From contig RPFO01001550.1 in NCBI GenBank assembly GCA_009746045.1, positions 1-64,000 on the forward strand: a stretch of 64,000 nucleotides of DNA. The letters are read 5' to 3'. This DNA is from Mesostigma viride (Eukaryota; Streptophyta; Mesostigmatophyceae; Mesostigmatales; Mesostigmataceae). This document shows positions 34,846 through 43,543 of the stretch, piece by piece (position 1 is the stretch's first letter; the number at the start of each line of letters is the position of its first letter). A program made the translations under genes and the position numbers. Below the pieces are notes generated by a model. It made no database searches. It was not told the origin of the DNA and saw only the letters and a program-made list of their open reading frames with translations.

Positions 34846-37800
34846 ATGCAGAGTGGTGCGATCCGTGCGCGTCCCGGGACTCCCGACGTGGCCCAAACAG
34901 CTGTGAAGACGTTAGCTGTGCAGCCACTGTCATCAGAACAGCAACCACCATCCATTCAAACACACCAACCAGCAAGATTACGACCGGGGTTGATGCCACC
35001 GGCTCTAAAAGTGCTTACTGGAATTGTCCAACCAGTCCCGCTAACACCTTCCCTCCAGGGAGGGCAAAAAGTGCAAGACCTGGTTCACACGCCAGCGCTG
35101 ACAGCAACCATCCAGGACGCGATTCCCCCGCCGTTTGAACTCCCACCCAGCACGTACGCACAAAGTCAGTTGCAACACGAGAGGGACGAGTCCGCTCGGT
35201 TGCGTGCTACCCCACAGCAGGTTGTCCAAGCCCCGTTGATGGTGGACGGGGTGCCCGATAAGGAGCTCACCGCTGACAACGTGAGACAGATGACACGGGA
35301 CCAGAAGAAGAAACTGGTGCGTGACATATTGTCGCGAGTCATCTCACGCATCCCTGACGGTGGCACGACCACGACACTGCCTGACATGTCCACTCTCACC
35401 GATGACAAGGTGAGACAGATGACGCAGGATCAGAAGAAGCAACTAGTGCGTGTCATATTGTCAAGAGTCATCGCGAGGATGGATGCCGAATCTGGCAATG
35501 GCGCAATGAACGCCGGTACAAGCGCGACGACCACTCAAGACAATGACATCCCTGACGAGTCGGAGCTGACGGATGAGAAGGTGAGGCAAATGACGGATAG
35601 TCAGAAGAAACGGTTGATAGCAGCAATCCTGTCACGGGCGCGCATAAGGGGCGCTGTCATCAGTGAGGCGCAGAAAAAGGTGGACGAGCTGACCGCGCGA
35701 GTGGCCACAGAGAAGGGGCACGTGGCAGACAGCGAGAGGAGGTTTGACGACCTTTCCGAGCAACACAAAAAAAATCTGGAGGCATTGAACGAAAAGAAGA
35801 ATGAATTGCGCGTCATACAAACGGAGATGGACGCTCTGAATAAAGAGAACACAGAAACCCAAACCAAATTGAAAGAAGCGTCCAATCTTCTGCGTGAGAA
35901 AGAGAAAGCATTGAACGAAGAGATCAAAGGACTGAACTTAAAATTGGATCAGATCAGCCTTGAGCAAGACGAAACGTTAAAACGTCTTCAAAAGGCGCAA
36001 GAGGAGATTAAGGAGGCCAATGAAAAGGTTGCGAAGCTCACTGCAGAGCTCGATCGCACGAAGGCCGAACTCGCGTCCGAGCGGAGTCGCAGTGCGCGAA
36101 TGGAGGAGGAGGCGCGAAAATTGCGGGCGGAGGTCAGCAAACACGAGGAGTCGTTGAAGGCGAAAGATGAGGAGGTGTCAAAGCTCGAAACAAAACTGAC
36201 GGAGTTGACCAAAAAGCAGAGCGAACTTGTCACGGCGGCGGAAGAGGAGAGGACGCGACACGCCGAAGAGATAAAAAGTGTACAGGCCAAGCTACAGGCT
36301 GCGAAGGACGAGACGGTGGGGCTGAGAGCAACAACCCTCTTGTGGCAAAAAAAGCTGGCCGGTGCCTTTGAGACCGCGCGAAGGTTGCGCGGAGACTTGA
36401 CGGCGGTCCGTCATGAGAAGGGCGAGGTCGAAGCCAGGTTACGTTCGGTGGAAGGAGAACTGCAGAACGCGAGGGATGGAGTGACACGGACGACACAGGA
36501 GCTGACAGCCGCGAAAGGCCAGTTGGAACAACAAAAGCAACTCAACCAAACGGCTCAAGCGAAGTTGATACAGCAGGAGAAGGAATTGAAGGACAAGGAG
36601 AACAGATTGGGGCTGTCCAAGCAGGAGCTCGAAGCAAAGGAGGAACAGGCTAAGTCTTTACGGAAAGAGATTCAAAAGGGTAAGGATCGCGAGGCCGCAC
36701 TGGCCGCAGATGTAAGGAGTAAGGAAGATGCGGCAAAGAACTTGGCGGACAAGCTGACCAACGCGGAAAACGGGCACAAGAAAACAAAGGAGAAAATGGC
36801 CGAGACGGAAAAGGAGCTGAGGACGAAGAAAGAGGAGCTAATAACCAAGGACGCCGCCTTGGAAACTGCGAAGAATGATATTAAAGGATTAAACGGCCGT
36901 GTTGAGACATTGACGACTGAGGGCAAACAGGCGGAGGAACGACACAAGGAGGAGCTGACGAAGAAAAACGAAGAGACCAGGAAGGCAAAGGAGCAAGCGG
37001 GGAAACTAAAAGAAGAGGTGTCCGGATTGCAAAATTCATTAAAAGAGAAGAATAAGGAAGCCAAGAAAATTGGCAAAGAACTAAAACAGAAGGAGGGAGA
37101 GAACAAGACACTATCAGATAAGATCACCGCTGCTGAAGAAGAAAACAAGAAACAAAAAGCAGAACTGGAACGTTTACAGGAAGAGGTAAGGAATGCGCGG
37201 GTGCTAGACGCCGAAAAAGCAGCCAAGATCGCCGAGTTGGGGGCGGCAGTGACAGCAAGGGATGAAGAGTTGAAATCGGCACGCGAAAAACTCTCCAAGG
37301 CCACAACGGCAGCTGGGAAACTCAAGCGGGAATTAGAGGAGGCGGAGAAGGAGGTAGCGCGCCAAAACAAGGTGATCAAAAACAAGGACGAGGAATTGAA
37401 GGCTCAAGAGTCCAAGATTGCGGGTCTGGAAGCGGAGATAGCAGCGGCGAAAGGTAAACTGGAAGCAGAACAAAAAGCGCACCAAGCGACCATCGACCAA
37501 GCGAAAAAGGAGCTGGAGGCAAAACAAGCAGAGGTGGACAAAGCCAACGAGTCTATCACCACACTGAAGGACGAGATCCAAGCGTCCGAAGGCAAAGTGA
37601 AAGCTCTCGAGGCGGACGTGACTGAACGCGACCGCCAGATCACGACGCTGACAAGGGAGAAAGGGGAGTTAGACACCGCATTAACCAAGGCGACCACCGA
37701 GCTGGGCAGTGCTAAAACACGGATCCAAGATCTCGAAGACGACGTGGGTGCTAAAACAAAAGAAATCAACGACTTGAATAAACTCAACAAACAGCAAGAG

Positions 37801-39324
37801 GAAGAATTGGGGGGGCTGAGGTCCCAGTTGGCTTCCACACAGGACGAATTGGATAAGGCACGGGCGGCTAACGATGGTTTGGCTGCTACAATTCAACAGC
37901 ACGAGAAGACCATTGCGGAAAAGGAGGGGAACGTGGCACAGCTCACAAGAGATAAAAAAGCTCTCGACGAGGAGTTGGCGACCGTGTCCGGAAAGCTGAC
38001 TCAGGCATTGGCAGCTAACGAACAGCTGCAACGTGACGTGCAGGCCAGGGATGCGACGATCAAGGATGAGCGGGAAAAGATTACAAAACTTCAAGCACAG
38101 GTCGCGGCGAACGCGGACACCATCACAAAGGTGCAGAGGGAAAAAGCAACGCTTGAACAGGAGATTGTTAATATCGGGGTAAAGCACGAGCAGGATAAAA
38201 AAGTTTTGAAGGACAGTCATGAGAAGGCATTGAAGGCTGTTAACGATCAGCTTAGCGCGCAAATCGAAGACACAAAAAGTAAGCAGATGCAGATAAATGA
38301 GCTTATTACGAAACACGCACAGGACGTCGCCAAACTCACTGCCGACCACCAAGCAGATATGGATACGTTGACGACAAAACACGCAGCAGAGATAGTTCTC
38401 AAGGACGCTGAAATCGCAAGACATGCTGCCAGCATTGCAGACTTGAATACCCAGGTCCAGACAAAACAGAGAGAGCTCAATGATGCCACTGCGGCTCTCT
38501 CGGACATGACGCGACAAAGGGATGACGCAGTCACTAAACTTACACAGGCTCACCGAGACATTGCGAAATTACAAGGTGATGTGGCAGCCGGAAAGGAGAG
38601 AGAGACGGCGGCACACAGAAGGAGAGAAGTACTCGAGGAGCAGTACACAACTCTGGAAGGTGAGAAGGCAGCGGCGATAGCGGAACGAGATCGAGTAAAC
38701 GCGGCCCTTAAACAAGTCCAGGGCGATAAGGCGGCAGTGGAGGCGGCAAGAGAGCGATCGGAGAAAGCTTTCAGAGACCGTATCCATGGGTTGAATGAGC
38801 AACTTACAAAATTAGAGGAAGCAAACAGCAGTTTGGGCGGAACAAACGCAGGATTGAGTGCAGAGATAGCGAGGACAAAGGCAGAGAATAATCGACTCCT
38901 GATACTTAACACTGCTGGTAACGAGCAAGTGACACGGTTGGAACAAGAAAAACGGGGGTTGGAAGAACAAGTCAAACAGCTTGGTGTGATGATAGGCATG
39001 GAGGGCGTGAGCGCGGGCGAACATAACAACATCGTGCACGAGGCATCTGAGAGGATCATTAAACAACAGCAGGAGAATGCACAACTCACAGGACAGCTGG
39101 GTGAGGCTTCAGGCGTGATTGCGGAATTGCAAAAACAGCTTCAACAGGCAATAGCAGCAGCACGCAAAGCCAATCTAACCCTTAGAAGGACGGTTCAGGA
39201 GGTTGATCGAGTGCACGGACTACAAGCCCGTGGTTCGGCAAGTCAATTTGTGCACGACTATCAAAACAGCGTGGATTATCAGAATGACCATCAACACGAA
39301 TTTGGCGCGCCTCCGCCCCAATAA
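34846..39324 (+). CDS. giant coiled-coil protein (1,492 residues)
   Basis: After a Pro/Gln-rich N-terminus (1-150) come three copies of a ~50-residue module around LTDDKVRQMTQDQKKQLVRV (at about 145, 180 and 240), then almost 1,200 residues of nearly uninterrupted heptad-type coiled coil rich in Lys, Glu, Ala and Leu. It ends in a short Asn/His-rich tail (QNSVDYQNDHQHEFG). Such proteins are seen as filamentous or tethering components of virions or factories; the function here is inferred. No enzyme motif is seen. Confidence 0.75.
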   Translation: MQSGAIRARPGTPDVAQTAVKTLAVQPLSSEQQPPSIQTHQPARLRPGLMPPALKVLTGIVQPVPLTPSLQGGQKVQDLVHTPALTATIQDAIPPPFELPPSTYAQSQLQHERDESARLRATPQQVVQAPLMVDGVPDKELTADNVRQMTRDQKKKLVRDILSRVISRIPDGGTTTTLPDMSTLTDDKVRQMTQDQKKQLVRVILSRVIARMDAESGNGAMNAGTSATTTQDNDIPDESELTDEKVRQMTDSQKKRLIAAILSRARIRGAVISEAQKKVDELTARVATEKGHVADSERRFDDLSEQHKKNLEALNEKKNELRVIQTEMDALNKENTETQTKLKEASNLLREKEKALNEEIKGLNLKLDQISLEQDETLKRLQKAQEEIKEANEKVAKLTAELDRTKAELASERSRSARMEEEARKLRAEVSKHEESLKAKDEEVSKLETKLTELTKKQSELVTAAEEERTRHAEEIKSVQAKLQAAKDETVGLRATTLLWQKKLAGAFETARRLRGDLTAVRHEKGEVEARLRSVEGELQNARDGVTRTTQELTAAKGQLEQQKQLNQTAQAKLIQQEKELKDKENRLGLSKQELEAKEEQAKSLRKEIQKGKDREAALAADVRSKEDAAKNLADKLTNAENGHKKTKEKMAETEKELRTKKEELITKDAALETAKNDIKGLNGRVETLTTEGKQAEERHKEELTKKNEETRKAKEQAGKLKEEVSGLQNSLKEKNKEAKKIGKELKQKEGENKTLSDKITAAEEENKKQKAELERLQEEVRNARVLDAEKAAKIAELGAAVTARDEELKSAREKLSKATTAAGKLKRELEEAEKEVARQNKVIKNKDEELKAQESKIAGLEAEIAAAKGKLEAEQKAHQATIDQAKKELEAKQAEVDKANESITTLKDEIQASEGKVKALEADVTERDRQITTLTREKGELDTALTKATTELGSAKTRIQDLEDDVGAKTKEINDLNKLNKQQEEELGGLRSQLASTQDELDKARAANDGLAATIQQHEKTIAEKEGNVAQLTRDKKALDEELATVSGKLTQALAANEQLQRDVQARDATIKDEREKITKLQAQVAANADTITKVQREKATLEQEIVNIGVKHEQDKKVLKDSHEKALKAVNDQLSAQIEDTKSKQMQINELITKHAQDVAKLTADHQADMDTLTTKHAAEIVLKDAEIARHAASIADLNTQVQTKQRELNDATAALSDMTRQRDDAVTKLTQAHRDIAKLQGDVAAGKERETAAHRRREVLEEQYTTLEGEKAAAIAERDRVNAALKQVQGDKAAVEAARERSEKAFRDRIHGLNEQLTKLEEANSSLGGTNAGLSAEIARTKAENNRLLILNTAGNEQVTRLEQEKRGLEEQVKQLGVMIGMEGVSAGEHNNIVHEASERIIKQQQENAQLTGQLGEASGVIAELQKQLQQAIAAARKANLTLRRTVQEVDRVHGLQARGSASQFVHDYQNSVDYQNDHQHEFGAPPPQ

Positions 39325-39351
39325 AAATGTCGAGGGTTCCATATACACGCT

Positions 39352-40230
39352 ATGGCGGACGCGCACCACATCGGGCCATGGATGCTGCGGAGAGCCAGCC
39401 GCCGCGAGGAGGGCGACGTCATCAAGGCAGTGGCGGGCGCGTGCAAGTCCAACGACGTCCCTCGCCCTTTCATGCAATACGCGGACAGTGTAAGCGGGGT
39501 CGCCAAGGAATTGGGACAGGATAAGTATTGGATATGCGACTTCACGCCTGGCGTACATTGCTTGCTCGCTCTGGTGCGCATCCGCGGTGGCCGGACTGTG
39601 TGCTCTCTGGTCGATTGGGACAAGGGCGTGTACATCGTTCGCATGCCGCCGTTCAAGGTCAAGCTGTTCAAAGGTACGGTGTTGCAAGGTGTGATCACAC
39701 GTGATGGGCTGAAGACCGCGTTTGTGGTCCACGACTGTCTCGCGTTTGCCCGCAAGAGCCTGACGGACTCTCCCTTTGAAACGCGTATGGAAATGGCGAG
39801 AGACGTGGTAGGCATGAACTTTCCTAGTCACTCTTCCTACTATTACAACATGTTCCTGCGCTGTGTTGCTTTCATGCCAAGTAATAGTGATCAGACTTTC
39901 TTGAAGAGTCCAAACGTTATGTTTATTCCCAATTCATCAGCGGTAAGCAATCAATACAGTCACGGCAATGTGCCCGTCGCACTCGTGAACAAACCGTGCC
40001 TGTTGACGGAGTTTGGCAAGCTGTGCACTCCCGTGGCCTTGCACCCGTGTACAACACACGCCCAGTGGGTGAATTCGATCCTCATCTCTTCCCTTTCCAC
40101 CCCCTCCTCGGAGGAGCCGAGATCTTCTGGGCCAGCGTTAACGCCGACGCCATTGTCTGATTGCTTCTACCCTCAGCCGCGTCGGGCATGGGCGGGCGAA
40201 ACAATACCGGGTACAAGGCCTCCGGTATAG
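39352..40230 (+). CDS. capping-enzyme-like nucleotidyltransferase-fold protein (tentative)
   Basis: 292 residues. The middle, KLFKGTVLQGVITRDGLKTA with FVVHDCLAFARKSLTDSPFE and TRMEMAR, is laid out like motifs III and IIIa of mRNA guanylyltransferases and ATP-dependent ligases (usually [LF]DGEL[IV] and VFDxL). The Lys nucleotidylation motif K-x-D-G expected ~60 residues upstream is absent, so it may be inactive or a divergent relative. The C-terminal ~50 residues overlap the end of the converging primase gene by 149 bases, and that tail is Pro/Ser-rich, so the true end is uncertain. Confidence 0.5.
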   Translation: MADAHHIGPWMLRRASRREEGDVIKAVAGACKSNDVPRPFMQYADSVSGVAKELGQDKYWICDFTPGVHCLLALVRIRGGRTVCSLVDWDKGVYIVRMPPFKVKLFKGTVLQGVITRDGLKTAFVVHDCLAFARKSLTDSPFETRMEMARDVVGMNFPSHSSYYYNMFLRCVAFMPSNSDQTFLKSPNVMFIPNSSAVSNQYSHGNVPVALVNKPCLLTEFGKLCTPVALHPCTTHAQWVNSILISSLSTPSSEEPRSSGPALTPTPLSDCFYPQPRRAWAGETIPGTRPPV

Positions 40231-41560
40231 GAAAGGGGTCCGAGGCATACCCTGCACACCCATCATCAAAGCAGCGCTGGGATATGCCCTGGTACGAAAC
40301 GGAGAACCACACATTGTTGCTGGCGTGCTCCCTGCCCACATTCAGACAGTGCCTGTGTTTGGTCCAGGCCGAATACACGGCGTGCGCCCCTTGCCCGCGC
40401 TGGTACACCCTCGACACCCCCGTGGATGCCACGGAACGCACGGCCTTCTCCACTGCGGCGTGGATGGGGGAGTCGGTTGCGACACTCTCGTCTGTGTGTA
40501 GCCCAAACCTTGCCGCTTCTTTCTCCGCATCCGCGGACTTAAGCTTGGCGGCCTTCTTGCGCTTCCTTGTCTTCTTCTCCTCTGCAGTGACGCAGGTATC
40601 CTCGTCGTACCAGTCCGGGACGGTCACCTGCGCCACCAAACTGGGAGGTGCGCCGTCAAAGGAGCGCACGGAGGTCATTTGCAGGAACTTCATGGGGTCC
40701 TCCTTGATCTCCTCCTGGGTGTACTCAGCCGTGACCTCCCCCCTCTCGTCCATCTCCCCCCACGGGTGGTACGCGCGGTTCTCGTGGATTTTCCCGTAGT
40801 GACAAGACAAGTTCGGACACTTCCTGTTCTTCCTGGCCACACAGAAGTCGCATCTGCAGTACTCGGCGTCAACATATTCCCTCTTGCACGGCCCGTGCTC
40901 CTTTTCCAGGTGCCTCGCGGCCTTGCAGCAGTCGGGACACCTCTCGCATTTCCAGCTCCACAGTATGCGTATGCCGTTGTCCAGGAGCACGGATGGGTCG
41001 ATCACTTCCATCCAGCCGTTGTTTTCTGGCCTGGGTCCCAGCTCAGTGTGCAGCTTCTCAACTATTATGGAGCGCAATAGGAGCGCCGCGTGCTTATCCA
41101 CTGACACAAATGGAAAGTGCACGTGGAAGCCTGTCTTCAAGCCCCCCGACTTGGTTGTTTTCAAGGGAGCTCTGCATATCACCATGAAGGTGTTGACTGA
41201 AGAGGAGAGGCACTCCCTCAGCACCTTCTGCATCAGTGGGAGCCACGCACCAACGACCTCGTCTCCCAGGTCCTTGTCATCCACGCAATCAAGATCGAAA
41301 AAGAGGGGGAAAATGCCCCCCCTGGGCTTCTGCTCTACTATAAAGTTGCGTGTGTTCTTCAGCCCATCAGAGCAAATTTTCTTGTAAAAGTCCAGCAGGT
41401 CCTCCTTGTCCACATAAATCTTGCCCCCTCTCAGCCCATCCAGCAGCAGGTGTGTGTACTCCTCCTCCTTGTCCACGAAAACCTCCATCTCCACTGCCCA
41501 TTTTGTGGCCTCTGAAAATCCAGGGCGCTGCCACTTCTCTTTTTGCGCGGCTGGCGACAT
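40082..41560 (-). CDS. archaeo-eukaryotic-type DNA primase
   Basis: 492 residues. GGIFPLFFDLDCVDD supplies the Asp-x-Asp metal pair of the AEP primase fold, followed by GLKTGFHVHFPFVS (the conserved His) and ILWSWKCERCPDCCKAARHL. Several CxxC pairs around residues 215-265 (CRCDFC, CPNLSCHYGKIH) and the C-terminal RCFDDGCAGY look like zinc-binding inserts. Primases of this type start DNA chains. The separate D5-like helicase at 47.9-50.1 kb is its likely partner, as in algal viruses where the two are different genes. The gene has its own AT-poor 75-base gap to the divergent adenosyltransferase. Confidence 0.8.
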   Translation of the reverse strand: MSPAAQKEKWQRPGFSEATKWAVEMEVFVDKEEEYTHLLLDGLRGGKIYVDKEDLLDFYKKICSDGLKNTRNFIVEQKPRGGIFPLFFDLDCVDDKDLGDEVVGAWLPLMQKVLRECLSSSVNTFMVICRAPLKTTKSGGLKTGFHVHFPFVSVDKHAALLLRSIIVEKLHTELGPRPENNGWMEVIDPSVLLDNGIRILWSWKCERCPDCCKAARHLEKEHGPCKREYVDAEYCRCDFCVARKNRKCPNLSCHYGKIHENRAYHPWGEMDERGEVTAEYTQEEIKEDPMKFLQMTSVRSFDGAPPSLVAQVTVPDWYDEDTCVTAEEKKTRKRKKAAKLKSADAEKEAARFGLHTDESVATDSPIHAAVEKAVRSVASTGVSRVYQRGQGAHAVYSAWTKHRHCLNVGREHASNNVWFSVSYQGISQRCFDDGCAGYASDPFPIPEALYPVLFRPPMPDAAEGRSNQTMASALTLAQKISAPPRRGWKGKR

Positions 41561-41635
41561 TTACTGGACCCCACAATTCGCGCCCATCCGTGCGATTTCG
41601 TCACGCAAAATTTCTCAGCAACCGTTAACGATTTC
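41561..41635. promoter_or_regulatory. 75-base divergent gap between primase and adenosyltransferase
   Basis: Both starts lie next to this short gap, so primase and adenosyltransferase probably share a bidirectional promoter. No motif is recognised. It links cobalamin activation to replication expression, by inference. Confidence 0.3.
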
Positions 41636-42187
41636 ATGCGGATCTACACGAAAGCGGGCGACGCAGGCCTCACGTCCGCCATAGGAGGCGGTGAGAAGCT
41701 CCCGAAAAGCGACCCTCTCTTTGCCGCCCTCGGGACGCTGGACGAGCTCAATGCATCCGTGGGACTGGCCGTGAGTCAGGCGGGTGAGTCAGCAGATCTC
41801 GTGGATATTTTGCAGTACATCCAGTGCAGGATCTTGGACGCCGGCACTGCACTTGCTGCCCCGTTGGAAAGATCCGACACCCTCCTGAAGTTCACCTGTG
41901 CTGACGAGGCGGTTCAGATCTTGGAATCTAAAATTGACGGTTACGAACGGAATCTGCCGGTTCTACGGAACTTTGTACTACCTGGCGGCAACGGTATGCT
42001 GGCATCCCAACTGCACATGTGCAGGACCGTGTGCCGGCGGGCAGAACGAGAGGTTTATGCCTCCGGACGCGCGGATGCCGGTCTGCTACGATTTGTGAAC
42101 CGTTTGTCTGACTTCTTCTTCATGGCTGCACGGACCTATCAAGACAACGAGCCGGTGGTTTATTCCAAAAGGTCTCAATTGAGTTAA
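41636..42187 (+). CDS. corrinoid (cobalamin) adenosyltransferase, PduO type
   Basis: 183 residues, normal for the family. Starts MRIYTKAGDAGLTSA, the ATP-binding TK-x-GD-x-G-x-T motif. GTLDELNASVGLA follows; RRAEREV and RFVNRLSDFFFMAARTY are the conserved active-site segments. The enzyme adds an adenosyl group from ATP to cob(I)alamin, giving adenosylcobalamin, the cofactor of class II reductase. The window also encodes such a reductase at 24.8-28.8 kb, so the two are a functional pair. No frame or motif defect is seen. ATG 41636 was chosen because the family begins directly with this motif. Confidence 0.9.
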   Translation: MRIYTKAGDAGLTSAIGGGEKLPKSDPLFAALGTLDELNASVGLAVSQAGESADLVDILQYIQCRILDAGTALAAPLERSDTLLKFTCADEAVQILESKIDGYERNLPVLRNFVLPGGNGMLASQLHMCRTVCRRAEREVYASGRADAGLLRFVNRLSDFFFMAARTYQDNEPVVYSKRSQLS

Positions 42188-42208
42188 ATATCTGTGAATA
42201 ATTGTACA

Positions 42209-42942
42209 ATGGCTGGAAAACTAGAAACACATCCTTTATCATCTCATTTGACCTCTTTAAAAGTGGCTACCGACTGCAAAGAGATTGAGGCGACTCCAGC
42301 CTCCTCGCCCAAGTATGACATGCTTAAACCGACACACAACTTGCATAATGCGCACGATGTGAACATCTACAAGTATATCATCCGCGACGAGACTAGCAGT
42401 GACTCGTCTGAATCTGCAGCAAAAGAACACTATGGACGAGAGACATGGAGGAGCTGGTGTATGGATGGGGCCAAAAGGGCGTGGGGTTCCGCAACATGCA
42501 TGAAATGGCGGCATCCCACAATGCAGTGTGGTTCAATGCCATCGGTATCCCTTCCATAATCCTGTCTGCCGTCGCAGGCACAAGTTCGTTGTCCAAGTTG
42601 AACGATTGCAGTTCGCCAACCATGTCCTTGGCCATTGGGATTGTCAGCATTACCGTGTCTGCGCTCACAAGTGTACAAAACTTCATGCAGTTCTCCAAGC
42701 GGGCGGAGCGCCACAAACAGGCCGCACACAAGTTTTCGGCTTTCTTCAGAGAAATAGATTCTGAGCTTACTAAGCCCAGGGCACACAGACAGAATCCGTT
42801 CGAGTTCATTCAGATTTGCAGGCTCATGCTGGACAATCTTGTGTCGCGGGGGCCGGCCATCCCATCATATATTGTAAAGCGGTACAAAAGCATGGTTGAT
42901 GAAAAGAGGGGATGTCACCTTTTGAGCCTCATGAGCGTGTAA
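42209..42942 (+). CDS. SLATT-like two-membrane-helix protein (candidate intron)
   Basis: The C-terminal ~170 residues match the SLATT-type 2TM family known in NCLDVs and bacteria: MHEMAASHNAVWFNAIGIPS and IILSAVAGTSSLS (first helix), MSLAIGIVSITVSALTSVQN with FMQF (second helix), then a charged region with KRAERHKQAAHKFSAFFREI. The N-terminal frame from ATG 42209 (MAGKLETHPLSSHLTSLKVA) does not continue into it. A GT-AG intron at 42313-42419 (AA-GTATGAC ... TCTGCAG-C) joins them in phase 2, giving LWTRDMEEL just before the domain, as in relatives. In bacteria SLATT proteins are thought to form pores in defence systems; the viral role is unknown. Confidence 0.65.
42313..42419 (+). other. candidate 107-bp intron in the SLATT-like gene
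   Basis: GTATGACATG at the 5' end and TCTGCAG at the 3' end, joining in phase 2. Without it the two coding frames do not meet, and no G/C homopolymer is present to blame. A second donor at 42373-42379 would give a 40-base intron, which seems too short. Confidence 0.45.
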
Positions 42943-43038
42943 ATGTAGAGTGAGAAGAGACAGCGAAGCGCCGGATGCGGTTCGTATAATGGAGAAAAAA
43001 CAGTGACAATTTAATTTATCAATCCATACTGTACGAGA

Positions 43039-43239
43039 ATGCTTCTATTGCACGCCATCCCGATATACGTGATCGTGTCCTACATCCTCATTAAATGGAA
43101 GCCTCGCTGCATGTTCGAGGATGATGGACGCCCCGTGAAGTTTGGACTGGGACCTAGGCAAACCCTGATGCCGTTTTGGCTCGCGGCACTTGTGGTTAGC
43201 TTGTATATCCCTGTCATGATGCTTCGAGGACGCGCTTAG
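43039..43239 (+). CDS. small two-pass membrane protein
   Basis: 66 residues: MLLLHAIPIYVIVSYILIKW is the first membrane helix, then a short polar loop (CMFEDDGRPVKFGLGPRQTL), and MPFWLAALVVSLYIPVMMLR the second. The loop has the DDG-x-P-x-K-FG look of small conserved NCLDV membrane proteins. The upstream gap is AT-rich (TTTAATTTATC). Confidence 0.6.
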   Translation: MLLLHAIPIYVIVSYILIKWKPRCMFEDDGRPVKFGLGPRQTLMPFWLAALVVSLYIPVMMLRGRA

Positions 43240-43298
43240 AAACGTCGGTAAAAATTCAATGCATAACAATAAACACGAGCCCCTTCTACCAAGTAGCC

Positions 43299-43535
43299 AT
43301 GGGCTCTCAACTCACTGCCTGCCCCACTGAGGATTGCGACGGGTGCGAGTGGTGCTGCTCCCGCCCGCTGCAGGAATTGCCGGACCATTTCCAGTCCATG
43401 TACAGGGATGAGATCCTAAACCTGTACTTGTCCATGAAACATCAATGCGAGTCTTGCGGGTACCCCCTCTTGCAAAACGTGACATTGGCCGCATTTGAGG
43501 ACTTTGTGGTCGCAAATTCGAGGATGTACCAATAA
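43299..43535 (+). CDS. small Cys-rich protein
   Basis: 78 residues starting MGSQLTACPTEDCDGCEWCC. The MGSQLT start fits N-myristoylation (Gly at position 2, Ser/Thr near 6). Six Cys lie in the first 20 residues (CPTEDCDGCEWCC) and a CESC pair in the middle. A membrane-linked metal-binding or disulphide-rich protein is likely. The gene 8 bases downstream is convergent. Confidence 0.6.
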   Translation: MGSQLTACPTEDCDGCEWCCSRPLQELPDHFQSMYRDEILNLYLSMKHQCESCGYPLLQNVTLAAFEDFVVANSRMYQ

Positions 43536-43543
43536 ACTGTAAA

